Shown here piece after piece: positions 9,415 to 21,500 of a stretch of DNA of 64,000 nt. Position numbers and translations under genes: made by a program. The notes beneath the pieces were generated by a model. That model had not been told where the DNA came from. It did not search any database and saw nothing but the letters and a program-made list of their open reading frames with translations. Location: contig JAKSXM010000038.1 in the NCBI GenBank assembly GCA_022575985.1, positions 170,064-234,063 of the forward strand, read 5' to 3'. This stretch comes from Anagrus nilaparvatae (taxonomy: Eukaryota > Arthropoda > Insecta > Hymenoptera > Mymaridae). Every line of letters begins with the position of its first letter. Position 1 is the stretch's first letter.

Positions 9415-11415
9415 TTAGATGTCGGCGGTCCCATTGATGAAAATACGGGAGCGAGCGCAAGTTACTCGGGCGACCGTAAAACGACCGGATACCGTAATAT
9501 CGTTGAAGAAAACTCGAAAAATTTTAACACTCTCGACCGGAGCAAAAGACACTCGGGGCGAGTGGGTGTTACTCGGCCCACCGGAGAACTGGGAGAAAAA
9601 CCGGATACCGCGATATCGCATACTCCTGCCGTTTACCGGCAATTAGTTTTTAGAAACCTATGGAGAGTCGAAGGTACTCCCACTGTATACCCACGATTAG
9701 ATGTATATTTCCTTGGGAGACTGATGTTTATTCCCGCCATTTACCCACTTATTTTCTCTCGTTTTCAAAATCCTATAGATAGTTATTATTACATTACTCA
9801 ATCGTCCGGATAATACAAAAACGAGCAGATACCAAATTAGATGACGGCTGTCCAATGTATGAAATTAGATGTCGGCGGTCCCATTGATGAAAATACGGGA
9901 GCGAGCGCAAGTTACTCGGGCGACCGTAAAACGACCGGATACCGTAATATCGTTGAAGAAAACTCGATAAATTTTAACACGGTCGTCCGGAGCAAAAGAC
10001 TCTCGGAGCGAGTGGGTGTTACTCGGCCCACCGGAGAACCGGGAGACAAACCGGATACCGCGATATCGCATACTCCCGCCGGTTAACGGCGATTAGTTTC
10101 TAGAATCCTATGGAGAGTCGAAGGTACTCCCGCTGTACACCCGCGATAAGTTATTAATACCTTAAGTATAGATAAACTTTTTGCCGCCTATGTAACCGCC
10201 ATCAGTTTTTATTATCCTTAGTAGAGTCCAAATTACTCCCGCCGTAGACCCACGATCATATTACAATTTCCTAGGGAGGCTCATGGTTACTCCCACCGTT
10301 TATCCGCGATCAGTTTTCAAAATCCTATAGATAGTTCATATTACATTACTCAATCGTCCGGATTATACAAAAACGAGCAGATACCAAATTAGATGACGGC
10401 TGTCCAATGTATGAAATCAGATGTCGGCGGGCCCATTGATGAAAATACGGGAGCGAGCGCAAGTTACTCGGGCGACCGTAAAACGACCGGATACCGTGAT
10501 ATCGTTGAAGAAAACTCGAAAAATTTTAACACTCTCGACCGGAGCAAAAGACACTCGGGGCGAGTGGGTGTTACTCGGCCCACCGGAGAACTGGGAGAAA
10601 AACCGGATACCGCGATATCGCATACTCCTGCCGTTTACCGGCAATTAGTGTTTAGAATCCTATGGAGAGTCGAAGGTACTCCGGCTGTATACCCACGTTT
10701 AGATGTATATTTTCTTGGGAGACTGATGTTTACTCCCGCCATTTACCCACTTATTTTCTCTCGTTTTCAAAATCCTATAGATAGTTATTATTACATTACT
10801 CAATCGACCGGATAATACAAAAACGAGCAGATACCAAATTAGATAACGGCAATCCTATGTATAAAATTAGATGTCGGCGGTCCCATTGATGAAAATACGG
10901 GAGCGAGCGCAAGTTACTCTGGCGACTGTAAAACGACCGGATACCGTAATATCGTTGAAGAAAACTCGATAAATTTTAACACGCTCGTCCGGAGCAAAAG
11001 ACTCTCGGAGCGAGTGGGTGTTACTCGGCCCACCGGAGAACCGGGAGAAAAACCGGATACCGCGATATCGCATACTCCCGCCGGTTACCGATTAGTTTTT
11101 AGAATCCTATGGAGAGTCGAAGGTACTCCCGTGGTACACCCGCGATAAGTTATTAATACCTTAAGTAGAGTTGAATTTTTTGCGGCCTATGTAACCTCCA
11201 TCAGTTTTTATTATCCTTTGGAAAGTCGAAATTATTCCCGCCGTAGACCCACGATCATATTACAATTTCCTAGGGAGGCTCATGGTTACTCCCACCGTTT
11301 ATCCGCGATCAGTTTTCAAAATCCTATAGATAGTTATTATTACATTACTCAATCGTCCGGATAATACAAAAACGAGCAGATACCAAATTAGATGACGGCT
11401 GTCCAATGTATGAAA
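9415..11415. repeat. A/B run (A9415 B9865 A'10417 B10867)
   Basis: A 9415 is subtype A2, ending in TCAATCGTCCGG and followed by GATGACGG rather than GATAACGG. B 9865 is 552 bp, A' 10417 carries GGCGGGCCC, and B 10867 (549 bp) follows the GGCAATCCTATG leader. The A2-B-A' trio is a recurring cassette. Confidence 0.92.
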
Positions 11416-12181
11416 TTAGATGTCGGCGGTCCCATTGATGAAAATACGGGAGCGAGCGCAAGTTACTCGGGCGACCGTAAAACGACCGGATACCGTAATA
11501 TCGTTGAAGAAAACTCGATAAATTTTAACACGGTCGTCCGGAGCAAAAGACTCTCGGAGCGAGTGGGTGTTACTCGGCCCACCGGAGAACCGGGAGACAA
11601 ACCGGATACCGCGATATCGCATACTCCCGCCGGTTAACGGCGATTAGTTTCTAGAATTCTATGGAGAGTCGAAGGTACTCCCGCTGTACACCCGCGATAA
11701 GTTATTAAGTAATATCGTTGAAGAAAACTCGATAAATTTTAACACGCTCGTCCGGAGCAAACGACTCTCGGAGCGAGTGGGTGTTACTCGGCCCACCGGA
11801 GAACCGGGAGACAAACCGGATACCGCGATATCGCATACTCCCGCCGGTTAACGGCGATTAGTTTCTAGAATCCTATGGAGAGTCGAAAGTACTCCCGCTG
11901 TACACCCGCGATAAGTTATTAATACCTTAAGTATAGATGAACTTTTTGCCGCCTATGTAACCGCCATCAGTTTTTATTATCCTTAGTAGAGTCCAAATTA
12001 CTCCCGCCGTAGACCCACGATCATATTACAATTTCCTAGGGAGGCTCATGGTTACTCCCACCGTTTATCCGCGATCAGTTTTCAAAATCCTATAGATAGT
12101 TATTATTACATTACTCAATCGACCGGATAATACAAAAACGAGCAGATACCAAATTAGATAACGGCTGTCCTATGTATAAAA
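11416..12181. repeat. C unit 3
   Basis: The duplicated segments are 11495-11708 and 11709-11922. Unlike the other C units it is followed by a B unit (12182), not an A unit. Its tail switches to the TCAATCGACCGG form normally found at the end of A units, marking a recombination joint around 12085-12122. Confidence 0.92.
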
Positions 12182-13183
12182 TTAGATGTCGGCGGTCCCA
12201 TTGATGAAAATACGGGAGCGAGCGCAAGTTACTCTGGCGACTGTAAAACGACCGGATACCGTAATATCGTTGAAGAAAACTCGATAAATTTTAACACGCT
12301 CGTCCGGAGCAAAAGACTCTCGGAGCGAGTGTGTGTTACTCGGACCACCGGAGAACCGGGAGAAAAACCGGATACTGCGATATCGCATACTCCCGCCGGT
12401 TACCAGCGATTAGTTTTTAGAATCCTATGGAGAGTCGAAGGTACTCCCGCGGTACACCCGCGATAAGTCATTACTATTTCCAGTAGAGTCGAACTTTTTC
12501 CCGCCGATCTAACCTCCATCAGTTTTTATTATCCTTAGGAAAGTCGAAATTATTCCCGCCGTAGACCCACGATCATATTACAATTTCCTAGGGAGGCTTA
12601 TCGTTACTTCCACCGTTTATCCGCGATCAGTTTTCAAAATCCTATAGATAGTTATTATTACATTACTCAATCGTCCGGATAATACAAAAACGAGCAGATA
12701 CCAAATTAGATGACGGCTGTCCAATGTATGAAATTAGATGTCGGCGGTCCCATTGATGAAAATACGGGAGCGAGCGCAAGTTAATCGAGCGACCGTAAAA
12801 CGACCGGATACCGTAATATCGTTGAAGAAAACTCGAAAAATTTTAACACTCTCGACCGGAGCAAAAGACACTCGGGGCGAGTGGGTGTTACTCGGCCCAC
12901 CGGAGAACTGGGAGAAAAACCGGATACCGCGATATCGCATACTCCTGCCGTTTACCGGCAATTAGTTTTTAGAAACCTATGGAGAGTCGAAGGTACTCCC
13001 ACTGTATACCCACGATTAGATGTATATTTCCTTGGGAGACTGATGTTTACTCCCGCCATTTACCCACTTATTTTCTCTCGTTTTCAAAATCCAATAGATA
13101 GTTATTATTACATTACTCAATCGACCGGATAATACAAAAACGAGCAGATACCAAATTAGATAACGGCTGTCCCATGTATGAAA
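12182..13183. repeat. B-A run (B12182, A12734)
   Basis: B 12182 is 552 bp and shares with B 1531 the GTGTGTGTTACTCGGACC core variant and an L-type tail (AAGTCATTACTATTTCCAG). A 12734 carries the TTAATCGAGCG variant, like A 2087. The block from B 12182 through the following L unit therefore parallels 1531-4095. Confidence 0.92.
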
Positions 13184-14742
13184 TTAGATGTCGGCGGTCC
13201 CATTGATGAAAATACGGGAGCGAGCGCAAGTTACTCTGGCGACTGTAAAACGACCGGATACTATAATATCGTTGAAGAAAACTCGATAAATTTTAACACG
13301 CTCGTCCGGAGCAAAAGACTCTCGGAGCGAGTGGGTGTTACTCGGACCACCGGAGAACCGGGAGAAAAACCGGATACCGCGATATCGCATACTCCCGCCG
13401 GTTACCGGCGATTAGTTTTTAGAATCCTATGGAGACTCGAAGGTACTCCCGCGGTACACCCGCGATAAGTTATTAATACCTTAAGTAGAGTTGAACATTT
13501 TGCCGCCTATGTAACCGCCATCAGTTTTTATTATCCTTAGTAGTGTCGATGTTACTCCCGCTGTATACCCGCGATTAGATTCATATTTCCTTGGAAGACT
13601 GATGGTTAATCCCGCCATTTACCCACTATCAGTTCTTAAAATACTTTAAAGAGTCGAGGCTACTTCCGCCGAATACCAACGATTAGTTATTTATATCCAT
13701 AAGAGAGTCAACGCTACTCCCGCGGTATACCAGCGATCTGTTATTAACTTCCTAATGAGAGTTGTAGTTACTGCAACCATTTTATTGAATTCCACATTTG
13801 CACTCCATACCTGGGACAGCCGACATCTATTTACTTACGAATATCTTATGCGTTCCTATAAATTTCCTATGTCCTGATTTTGACAATTTCATAAACATAG
13901 TTAATTTTTATTATCATCCATAAGAGGGACAAAGTTACTCTCGCTATTCACCCGTGATCAGATGACAATTAACTTGGGAGAGTCATGGTTACTCCCACCA
14001 TTTGCCCGCGATGAGTTTTTAAAATCCTATGGAGATTCGAAGCTACTCTTACTGTACACCAGCGATCAGTTACTAATATCTTAAATTGAGTTGAATCTAC
14101 TCCCGCCTATTTAACCGCCATCAGATTCTATTATCCTTAGGAAAGAAGTAGTTACTCCTGCCGTTTACCCGCGGTGCCTTTTTCAATATGCTATGAAGAT
14201 TCATAATTACTCCCGCCGTTTACCATCAGTTCATTTTTGATAACCGTAAAGTATTCTACAATCGTATAAAACGACCGACAAATAAGCAATTATTTATTCG
14301 TTTCTAGACATTCACTCGATACCTGGGACTGCCGACATCTATTTAATAATTACCAATAAAATAAGCGCTCCTATCAATTTCCGAAGTGCTAATTTAGACA
14401 TTTCCATAGAGATAATCACGTTTTATTAGTATCCACAAGAGAATCGAACCTACTCCCGCGGTACTGTCGCGATAAGTCATTACTATTTCAAGTAGAGTCG
14501 ATTTTTTTCCCGCCGATCTAACCTCCATCAGTTTTTATTATCCTTAGGAAAGTCGAAATTATTCCCGCCGTAGACCCACGATCATATTACAATTTCCTAG
14601 GGAGGCTCATCGTTACTTCCACCGTTTATCCGCGATCAGTTTTCAAAATCCTATAGATAGTTATTATTACATTACTCAATCGTCCGGATAATACAAAAAC
14701 GAGCAGATACCAAATTAGATGACGGCTGTCCAATGTATGAAA
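13184..14742. repeat. L unit 2 (type L2)
   Basis: 1559 bp. L2 markers are TAGTGTCGATG instead of TAGAGTCGATG, AGATTCATATTTCCTTGGAAG, and TTTAAAGAGTCG. Unlike the three other L2 units, its spacer 1 reads GGGACAGCCGACA rather than GGGACATCCGACA. Confidence 0.93.
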
Positions 14743-15744
14743 TTAGATGTCGGCGGTCCCATTGATGAAAATACGGGAGCGAGCGCAAGTTACTCGGGCG
14801 ACCGTAAAACGACCGGATACCGTAATATCGTTGAAGAAAACTCGAAAAATTTTAACACTCTCGACCGGAGCAAAAGACACTCGGGGCGAGTGGGTGTTAC
14901 TCGGCCCACCGGAGAACTGGGAGAAAAACCGGATACCGCGATATCGCATACTCCTGCCGTTTACCGGCAATTAGTTTTTAGAATCCTATGGAGAGTCGAA
15001 GGTACTCCCACTGTATACCCACGATTAGATGTATATTTCCTTGGGAGACTGATGTTTACTCCCGCCATTTACCCACTTATTTTCTCTCGTTTTCAAAATC
15101 CAATAGATAGTTATTATTACATTACTCAATCGACCGGATAATACAAAAACGAGCAGATACCAAATTAGATAACGGCTGTCATTTGTATGAAATTAGATGT
15201 CGGCGGTCCCATTGATGAAAATACGGGAGCGAGCGCAAGTTACTCTGGCGACTGTAAAACGACCGGATACCATAATATCGTTGAAGAAAACTCGATAAAT
15301 TTTAACACGCTCGTCCGGAGCAAAAGACTCTCGGAGCGAGTGGGTGTTACTCGGCCCACCGGAGAACCGGGAGAAAAACCGGATACCGCGATATCGCATA
15401 CTCCCGCCGGTTACCGGCGATTAGTTTTTAGAATCCTATGGAGAGTCGAAGGTACTCCCGCGGTACACCCGCGATAAGTTATTAATACCTTAAGTAGAGT
15501 TGAATTTTTTGCGGCCTATGTAACCTCCATCAGTTTTTATTATCCTTTGGAAAGTCGAAATTATTCCCGCCGTAGACCCACGATCATATTACAATTTCCT
15601 AGGGAGGCTCATGGTTACTCCCACCGTTTATCCGCGATCAGTTTTCAAAATCCTATAGATAGTTATTATTACATTACTCAATCGTCCGGATAATACAAAA
15701 ACGAGCAGATACCAAATTAGATGACGGCTGTCCAATGTATGAAA
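14743..15744. repeat. A-B run (A14743, B15193)
   Basis: A 14743 is 450 bp. B 15193 is 552 bp and its leader reads GGCTGTCATTTGTATG instead of GGCTGTCCTATGTATG. Together they repeat the order at 16511-17512. Confidence 0.92.
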
Positions 15745-16510
15745 TTAGATGTCGGCGGTCCCATTGATGAAAATACGGGAGCGAGCGCAAGTTACTCGGG
15801 CGACCGTAAAACGACCGGATACCGTAATATCGTTGAAGAAAACTCGATAAATTTTAACACGGTCGTCCGGAGCAAAAGACTCTCGGAGCGAGTGGGTGTT
15901 ACTCGGCCCACCGGAGAACCGGGAGACAAACCGGATACCGCGATATCGCATACTCCCGCCGGTTAACCGCGATTAGTTTCTAGAATCCTATGGAGAGTCG
16001 AAGGTACTCCCGCTGTACACCCGCGATAAGTTATTAAGTAATATCGTTGAAGAAAACTCGATAAATTTTAACACGCTCGTCCGGAGCAAACGACTCTCGG
16101 AGCGAGTGGGTGTTACTCGGCCCACCGGAGAACCGGGAGACAAACCGGATACCGCGATATCGCATACTCCCGCCGGTTAACGGCGATTAGTTTCTAGAAT
16201 CCTATGGAGAGTCGAAGGTACTCCCGCTGTACACCCGCGATAAGTTATTAATACCTTAAGTATAGATGAACTTTTTGCCGCCTATGTAACCGCCATCAGT
16301 TTTTATTATCCTTAGTAGAGTCCAAATTACTCCCGCCGTAGACCCACGATCATATTACAATTTCCTAGGGAGGCTCATGGTTACTCCCACCGTTTATCCG
16401 CGATCAGTTTTCAAAATCCTATAGATAGTTATTATTACATTACTCAATCGTCCGGATTATACAAAAACGAGCAGATACCAAATTAGATGACGGCTGTCCA
16501 ATGTATGAAA
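15745..16510. repeat. C unit 4
   Basis: The duplicated segments are 15824-16037 and 16038-16251, with the same two diagnostic differences between copies as in C unit 2. Confidence 0.93.
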
Positions 16511-17512
16511 TTAGATGTCGGCGGTCCCATTGATGAAAATACGGGAGCGAGCGCAAGTTACTCGGGCGACCGTAAAACGACCGGATACCGTAATATCGTT
16601 GAAGAAAACTCGAAAAATTTTAACACTCTCGACCGGAGCAAAAGACACTCGGGGCGAGTGGGTGTTACTCGGCCCACCGGAGAACTGGGAGAAAAACCGG
16701 ATACCGCGATATTGCATACTCCTGCCGTTTACCGGCAATTAGTTTTTAGAATCCTATGGAGAGTCGAAGGTACTCCCACTGTATACCCACGATTAGATGT
16801 ATATTTCCTTGGGAGACTGATGTTTACTCCCGCCATTTACCCACTTATTTTCTCTCGTTTTCAAAATCCAATAGATAGTTATTATTACATTACTCAATCG
16901 ACCGGATAATACAAAAACGAGCAGATACCAAATTAGATAACGGCTGTCCTATGTATGAAATTAGATGTCGGCGGTCCCATTGATGAAAATACGGGAGCGA
17001 GCGCAAGTTACTCTGGCGACTGTAAAACGACCGGATACCATAATATCGTTGAAGAAAACTCGATAAATTTTATCACGCTCGTCCGGAGCAAAAGACTCTC
17101 GGAGCGAGTGGGTGTTACTCGGCCCACCGGAGAACCGGGAGAAAAACCGGATACCGCGATATCGCATACTCCCGCCGGTTACCGGCGATTAGTTTTTAGA
17201 ATCCTATGGAGAGTCGAAGGTACTCCCGCGGTACACCCGCGATAAGTTATTAATACCTTAAGTAGAGTTGAATTTTTTGCGGCCTATGTAACCTCCATCA
17301 GTTTTTATTATCCTTTGGAAAGTCGAAATTATTCCCGCCGTAGACCCACGATCATATTACAATTTCCTAGGGAGGCTCATGGTTACTCCGACCGTTTATC
17401 CGCGATCAGTTTTCAAAATCCTATAGATAGTTATTATTACATTACTCAATCGTCCGGATAATACAAAAACGAGCAGATACCAAATTAGATGACGGCTGTC
17501 CAATGTATGAAA
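16511..17512. repeat. A-B run (A16511, B16961)
   Basis: A 16511 has GCGATATTGC where other units have the palindrome GCGATATCGC. B 16961 has TTTTATCACGC for TTTTAACACGC. The trio A-B-C at 14743-16510 and 16511-18278 is a tandem duplication of 1768 bp. Confidence 0.9.
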
Positions 17513-18278
17513 TTAGATGTCGGCGGTCCCATTGATGAAAATACGGGAGCGAGCGCAAGTTACTCGGGCGACCGTAAAACGACCGGATACCGTAATATCG
17601 TTGAAGAAAACTCGATAAATTTTAACACGGTCGTCCGGAGCAAAAGACTCTCGGAGCGAGTGGGTGTTACTCGGCCCACCGGAGAACCGGGAGACAAACC
17701 GGATACCGCGATATCGCATACTCCCGCCGGTTAACGGCGATTAGTTTCTAGAATCCTATGGAGAGTCGAAGGTACTCCCGCTGTACACCCGCGATAAGTT
17801 ATTAAGTAATATCGTTGAAGAAAACTCGATAAATTTTAACACGCTCGTCCGGAGTAAACGACTCTCGGAGCGAGTGGGTGTTACTCGGCCCACCGGAGAA
17901 CCGGGAGACAAACCGGATACCGCGATATCGCATACTCCCGCCGGTTAACGGCGATTAGTTTCTAGAATCCTATGGAGAGTCGAAGGTACTCCCGCTGTAC
18001 ACCCGCGATAAGTTATTAATACCTTAAGTATAGATGAACTTTTTGCCGCCTATGTAACCGCCATCAGTTTTTATTATCCTTAGTAGAGTCCAAATTACTC
18101 CCGCCGTAGACCCACGATCATATTACAATTTCCTAGGGAGGCTCATGGTTACTCCCACCGTTTATCCGCGATCAGTTTTCAAAATCCTATAGATAGTTAT
18201 TATTACATTACTCAATCGTCCGGATAATACAAAAACGAGCAGATACCAAATTAGATGACGGCTGTCCAATGTATGAAA
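17513..18278. repeat. C unit 5
   Basis: The duplicated segments are 17592-17805 and 17806-18019. The second copy has GGAGTAAACGAC, a private substitution relative to GGAGCAAACGAC of the other C units. Confidence 0.93.
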
Positions 18279-20734
18279 TTAGATGTCGGCGGTCCCATTG
18301 ATGAAAATACGGGAGCGAGCGCAAGTTACTCGGGCGACCGTAAAACGACCGGATACCGTAATATCGTTGAAGAAAACTCGAAAAATTTTAACACTCTCGA
18401 CCGGAGCAAAAGACACTCGGGGCGAGTGGGTGTTACTCGGGCCCACCGGAGAACCGGGAGAAAAACCGGATACCGCGATATCGCATACTCCTGCCGTTTA
18501 CCGGCAATTAGTTTTTAGAAGCCTATGGAGAGTCGAAGGTACTCCCGCTGTATACCCACGATTAGATGTATATTTCCTTGGGAGACTGATGTTTACTCCC
18601 ACCATTTACCCACTTATTTTCTCTCGTTTTCAAAATCCAATAGATAGTTATTATTACATTACTCAATCGACCGGATAATACAAAAACGAGCAGATACCAA
18701 ATTAGATAACGGCTGTCCTATGTATGAAATTAGATGTCGGCGGTCCCATTGATGAAAATACGGGAGCGAGCGCTAGTTACCCTAGCGACTGTAAAACGAC
18801 CGGATACCGTAATATTGTTGAAGAAAACTCGATAAATTTTAACACGCTCGTCCGGAGCAAAAGACTCTCGGAGCGAGTGGGTGTTACTCGGCCCACCGGA
18901 GAACCGGGAGACAAACCGGATACCGCGATATCGCATACTCCCGCCGGTTAACGGCGATTAGTTTCTAGAATCCTATGGAGAGTCGAAGGTACTCCCGCTG
19001 TACAACCCGCGATAAGTTATTAATACCTTAAGTATAGATGAACTTTTTGCCGCCTATGTAACCGCCATCAGTTTTTATTATCCTTAGTAGAGTCCAAATT
19101 ACTCCCGCCGTAGACCCACGATCATATTACAATTTCCTAGGGAGGATCATGGTTACTCCCACCGTTTATCCGCGATCAGTTTTCAAAATCCTATAGATAG
19201 TTATTATTACATTACTCAATCGTCCGGATAATACAAAAACGAGCAGATACCAAATTAGATGACGGCTGTCCAATGTATGAAATTAGATGTCGGCGGTCCC
19301 ATTGATGAAAATACGGGAGCGAGCGCAAGTTACTCGGGCGACCGTAAAACGACTGGATACCGTAATATCGTTGAAGAAAACTCGAAAAATTTTAACACTC
19401 TCGACCGGAGCAAAAGACACTCGGGGCGAGTGGGTGTTACTCGGCCCACCGGAGAACCGGGAGAAAAACCGGATACCGCGATATCGCATACTCCTGCCGT
19501 TTACCGGCAATTAGTTTTTAGAATCCTATGGAGAGTCGAAGGTACTCCCGCTGTATACCCACGATTAGATGTATATTTCCTTGGGAGACTGATGTTTACT
19601 CCCACCATTTACCCACTTATTTTCTCTCGTTTTCAAAATCCAATAGATAGTTATTATTACATTACTCAATCGACCGGATAATACAAAAACGAGCAGATAC
19701 CAAATTAGATAACGGCTGTCCTATGTATGAAATTAGATGTCGGCGGTCCCATTGATGAAAATACGGGAGCGAGCGCTAGTTACCCTAGCGACTGTAAAAC
19801 GACCGGATACCGTAATATTGTTGAAGAAAACTCGATAAATTTTAACACGCTCGTCCGGAGCAAAAGACTCTCGGAGCGAGTGGGTGTTACTCGGCCCACC
19901 GGAGAACCGGGAGACAAACCGGATACCGCGATATCGCATACTCCCGCCGGTTAACGGCGATTAGTTTCTAGAATCCTATGGAGAGTCGAAGGTACTCCCG
20001 CTGTACACCCGCGATAAGTTATTAATACCTTAAGTATAGATGAACTTTTTGCCGCCTATGTAACCGTCATCAGTTTTTATTATCCTTAGTAGAGTCCAAA
20101 TTACTCCCGCCGTAGACCCACGATCATATTACAATTTCCTAGGGAGGATCATGGTTACTCCCACCGTTTATCCGCGATCAGTTTTCAAAATCCTATAGAT
20201 AGTTATTATTACATTACTCAATCGTCCGGATAATACAAAAACGAGCAGATACCAAATTAGATGACGGCTGTCCAATGTATGAAATTAGATGTCGGCGGTC
20301 CCATTGATGAAAATACGGGAGCGAGCGCAAGTTACTCGGGCGACCGTAAAACGACCGGATACCGTAATATCGTTGAAGAAAACTCGAAAAATTTTAACAC
20401 TCTCGACCGGAGCAAAAGACACTCGGGGCGAGTGGGTGTTACTCGGCCCACCGGAGAACTGGGAGAAAAACCGGATACCGCGATATCGCATACTCCTGCC
20501 GTTTACCGGCAATTAGTTTTTAGAATCCTATGGAGAGTCTAAGGTACTCCCACTGTATACCCACGATTAGATGTATATTTCCTTGGGAGACTGATGTTTA
20601 CTCCCGCCATTTACCCACTTATTTTCTCTCGTTTTCAAAATCCAATAGATAGTTATTATTACATTACTCAATCGACCGGATAATACAAAAACGAGCAGAT
20701 ACCAAATTAGATAACGGCTGTCCTATGTATGAAA
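18279..20734. repeat. A-B-A-B-A run (18279, 18730, 19283, 19733, 20285)
   Basis: Two near-identical A-B dimers of about 1002 bp (18279-19282 and 19283-20284) are followed by an extra A. Both B units carry CGCTAGTTACCCTAGCG, forming a perfect 6-bp inverted repeat at 18771-18787 and 19774-19790. Extra single bases sit at 18439-18441 (G-run) and 19004-19005 (A). A 20285 has GAGTCTAAGG at 20536 for GAGTCGAAGG. Confidence 0.92.
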
Positions 20735-21500
20735 TTAGATGTCGGCGGTCCCATTGATGAAAATACGGGAGCGAGCGCAAGTTACTCTGGCGACTGTAAA
20801 ACGACCGGATACCGTAATATTGTTGAAGAAAACTCTATAAATTTTAACACGGTCGTCCGGAGCAAAAGACTCTCGGAGTGAGTGGGTGTTACTCGGCCCA
20901 CCGGAGAACCGGGAGACAAACCGGATACCGCGATATCGCATACTCCCGCCGGTTAACGGCGATTAGTTTCTAGAATCCTATGGAGAGTCGAAGGTACTCC
21001 CGCTGTACACCCGCGATAAGTTATTAAGTAATATCGTTGAAGAAAACTCGATAAATTTTAACACGCTCGTCCGGAGCAAACGACTCTCGGAGCGAGTGGG
21101 TGTTACTCGGCCCACCGGAGAACCGGGAGACAAACCGGATACCGCGATATCGCATACTCCCGCCGGTTAACGGCGATTAGTTTCTAGAATCCTATGGAGA
21201 GTCGAAAGTACTCCCGCTGTACACCCGCGATAAGTTATTAATACCTTAAGTATAGATGAACTTTTTGCCGCCTATGTAACCGCCATCAGTTTTTATTATC
21301 CTTAGTAGAGTCCAAATTACTCCCGCCGTAGACCCACGATCATATTACAATTTCCTAGGGAGGCTCATGGTTACTCCCACCGTTTATCCGCGATCAGTTT
21401 TCAAAATCCTATAGATAGTTATTATTACATTACTCAATCGTCCGGATAATACAAAAACGAGCAGATACCAAATTAGATGACGGCTGTCCAATGTATGAAA
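20735..21500. repeat. C unit 6
   Basis: The duplicated segments are 20814-21027 and 21028-21241. The first core carries AACTCTATAAATT and CTCGGAGTGAGTG, a haplotype otherwise confined to the B2 units at 30839, 33941, 36494, 40529 and 43082. This C is therefore a chimera of C and B2 haplotypes. Confidence 0.92.

Larger units (their letters stand above)
8649..11415. repeat. 2767-bp higher-order repeat, copy 1 (C A2 B A' B)
   Basis: Unit order is C 8649, A 9415, B 9865, A' 10417, B 10867 (766+450+552+450+549). The same order and length recur at 20735-23501. The next unit at 11416 is again C, but the series then switches to an L-type block instead of repeating. Confidence 0.85.
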
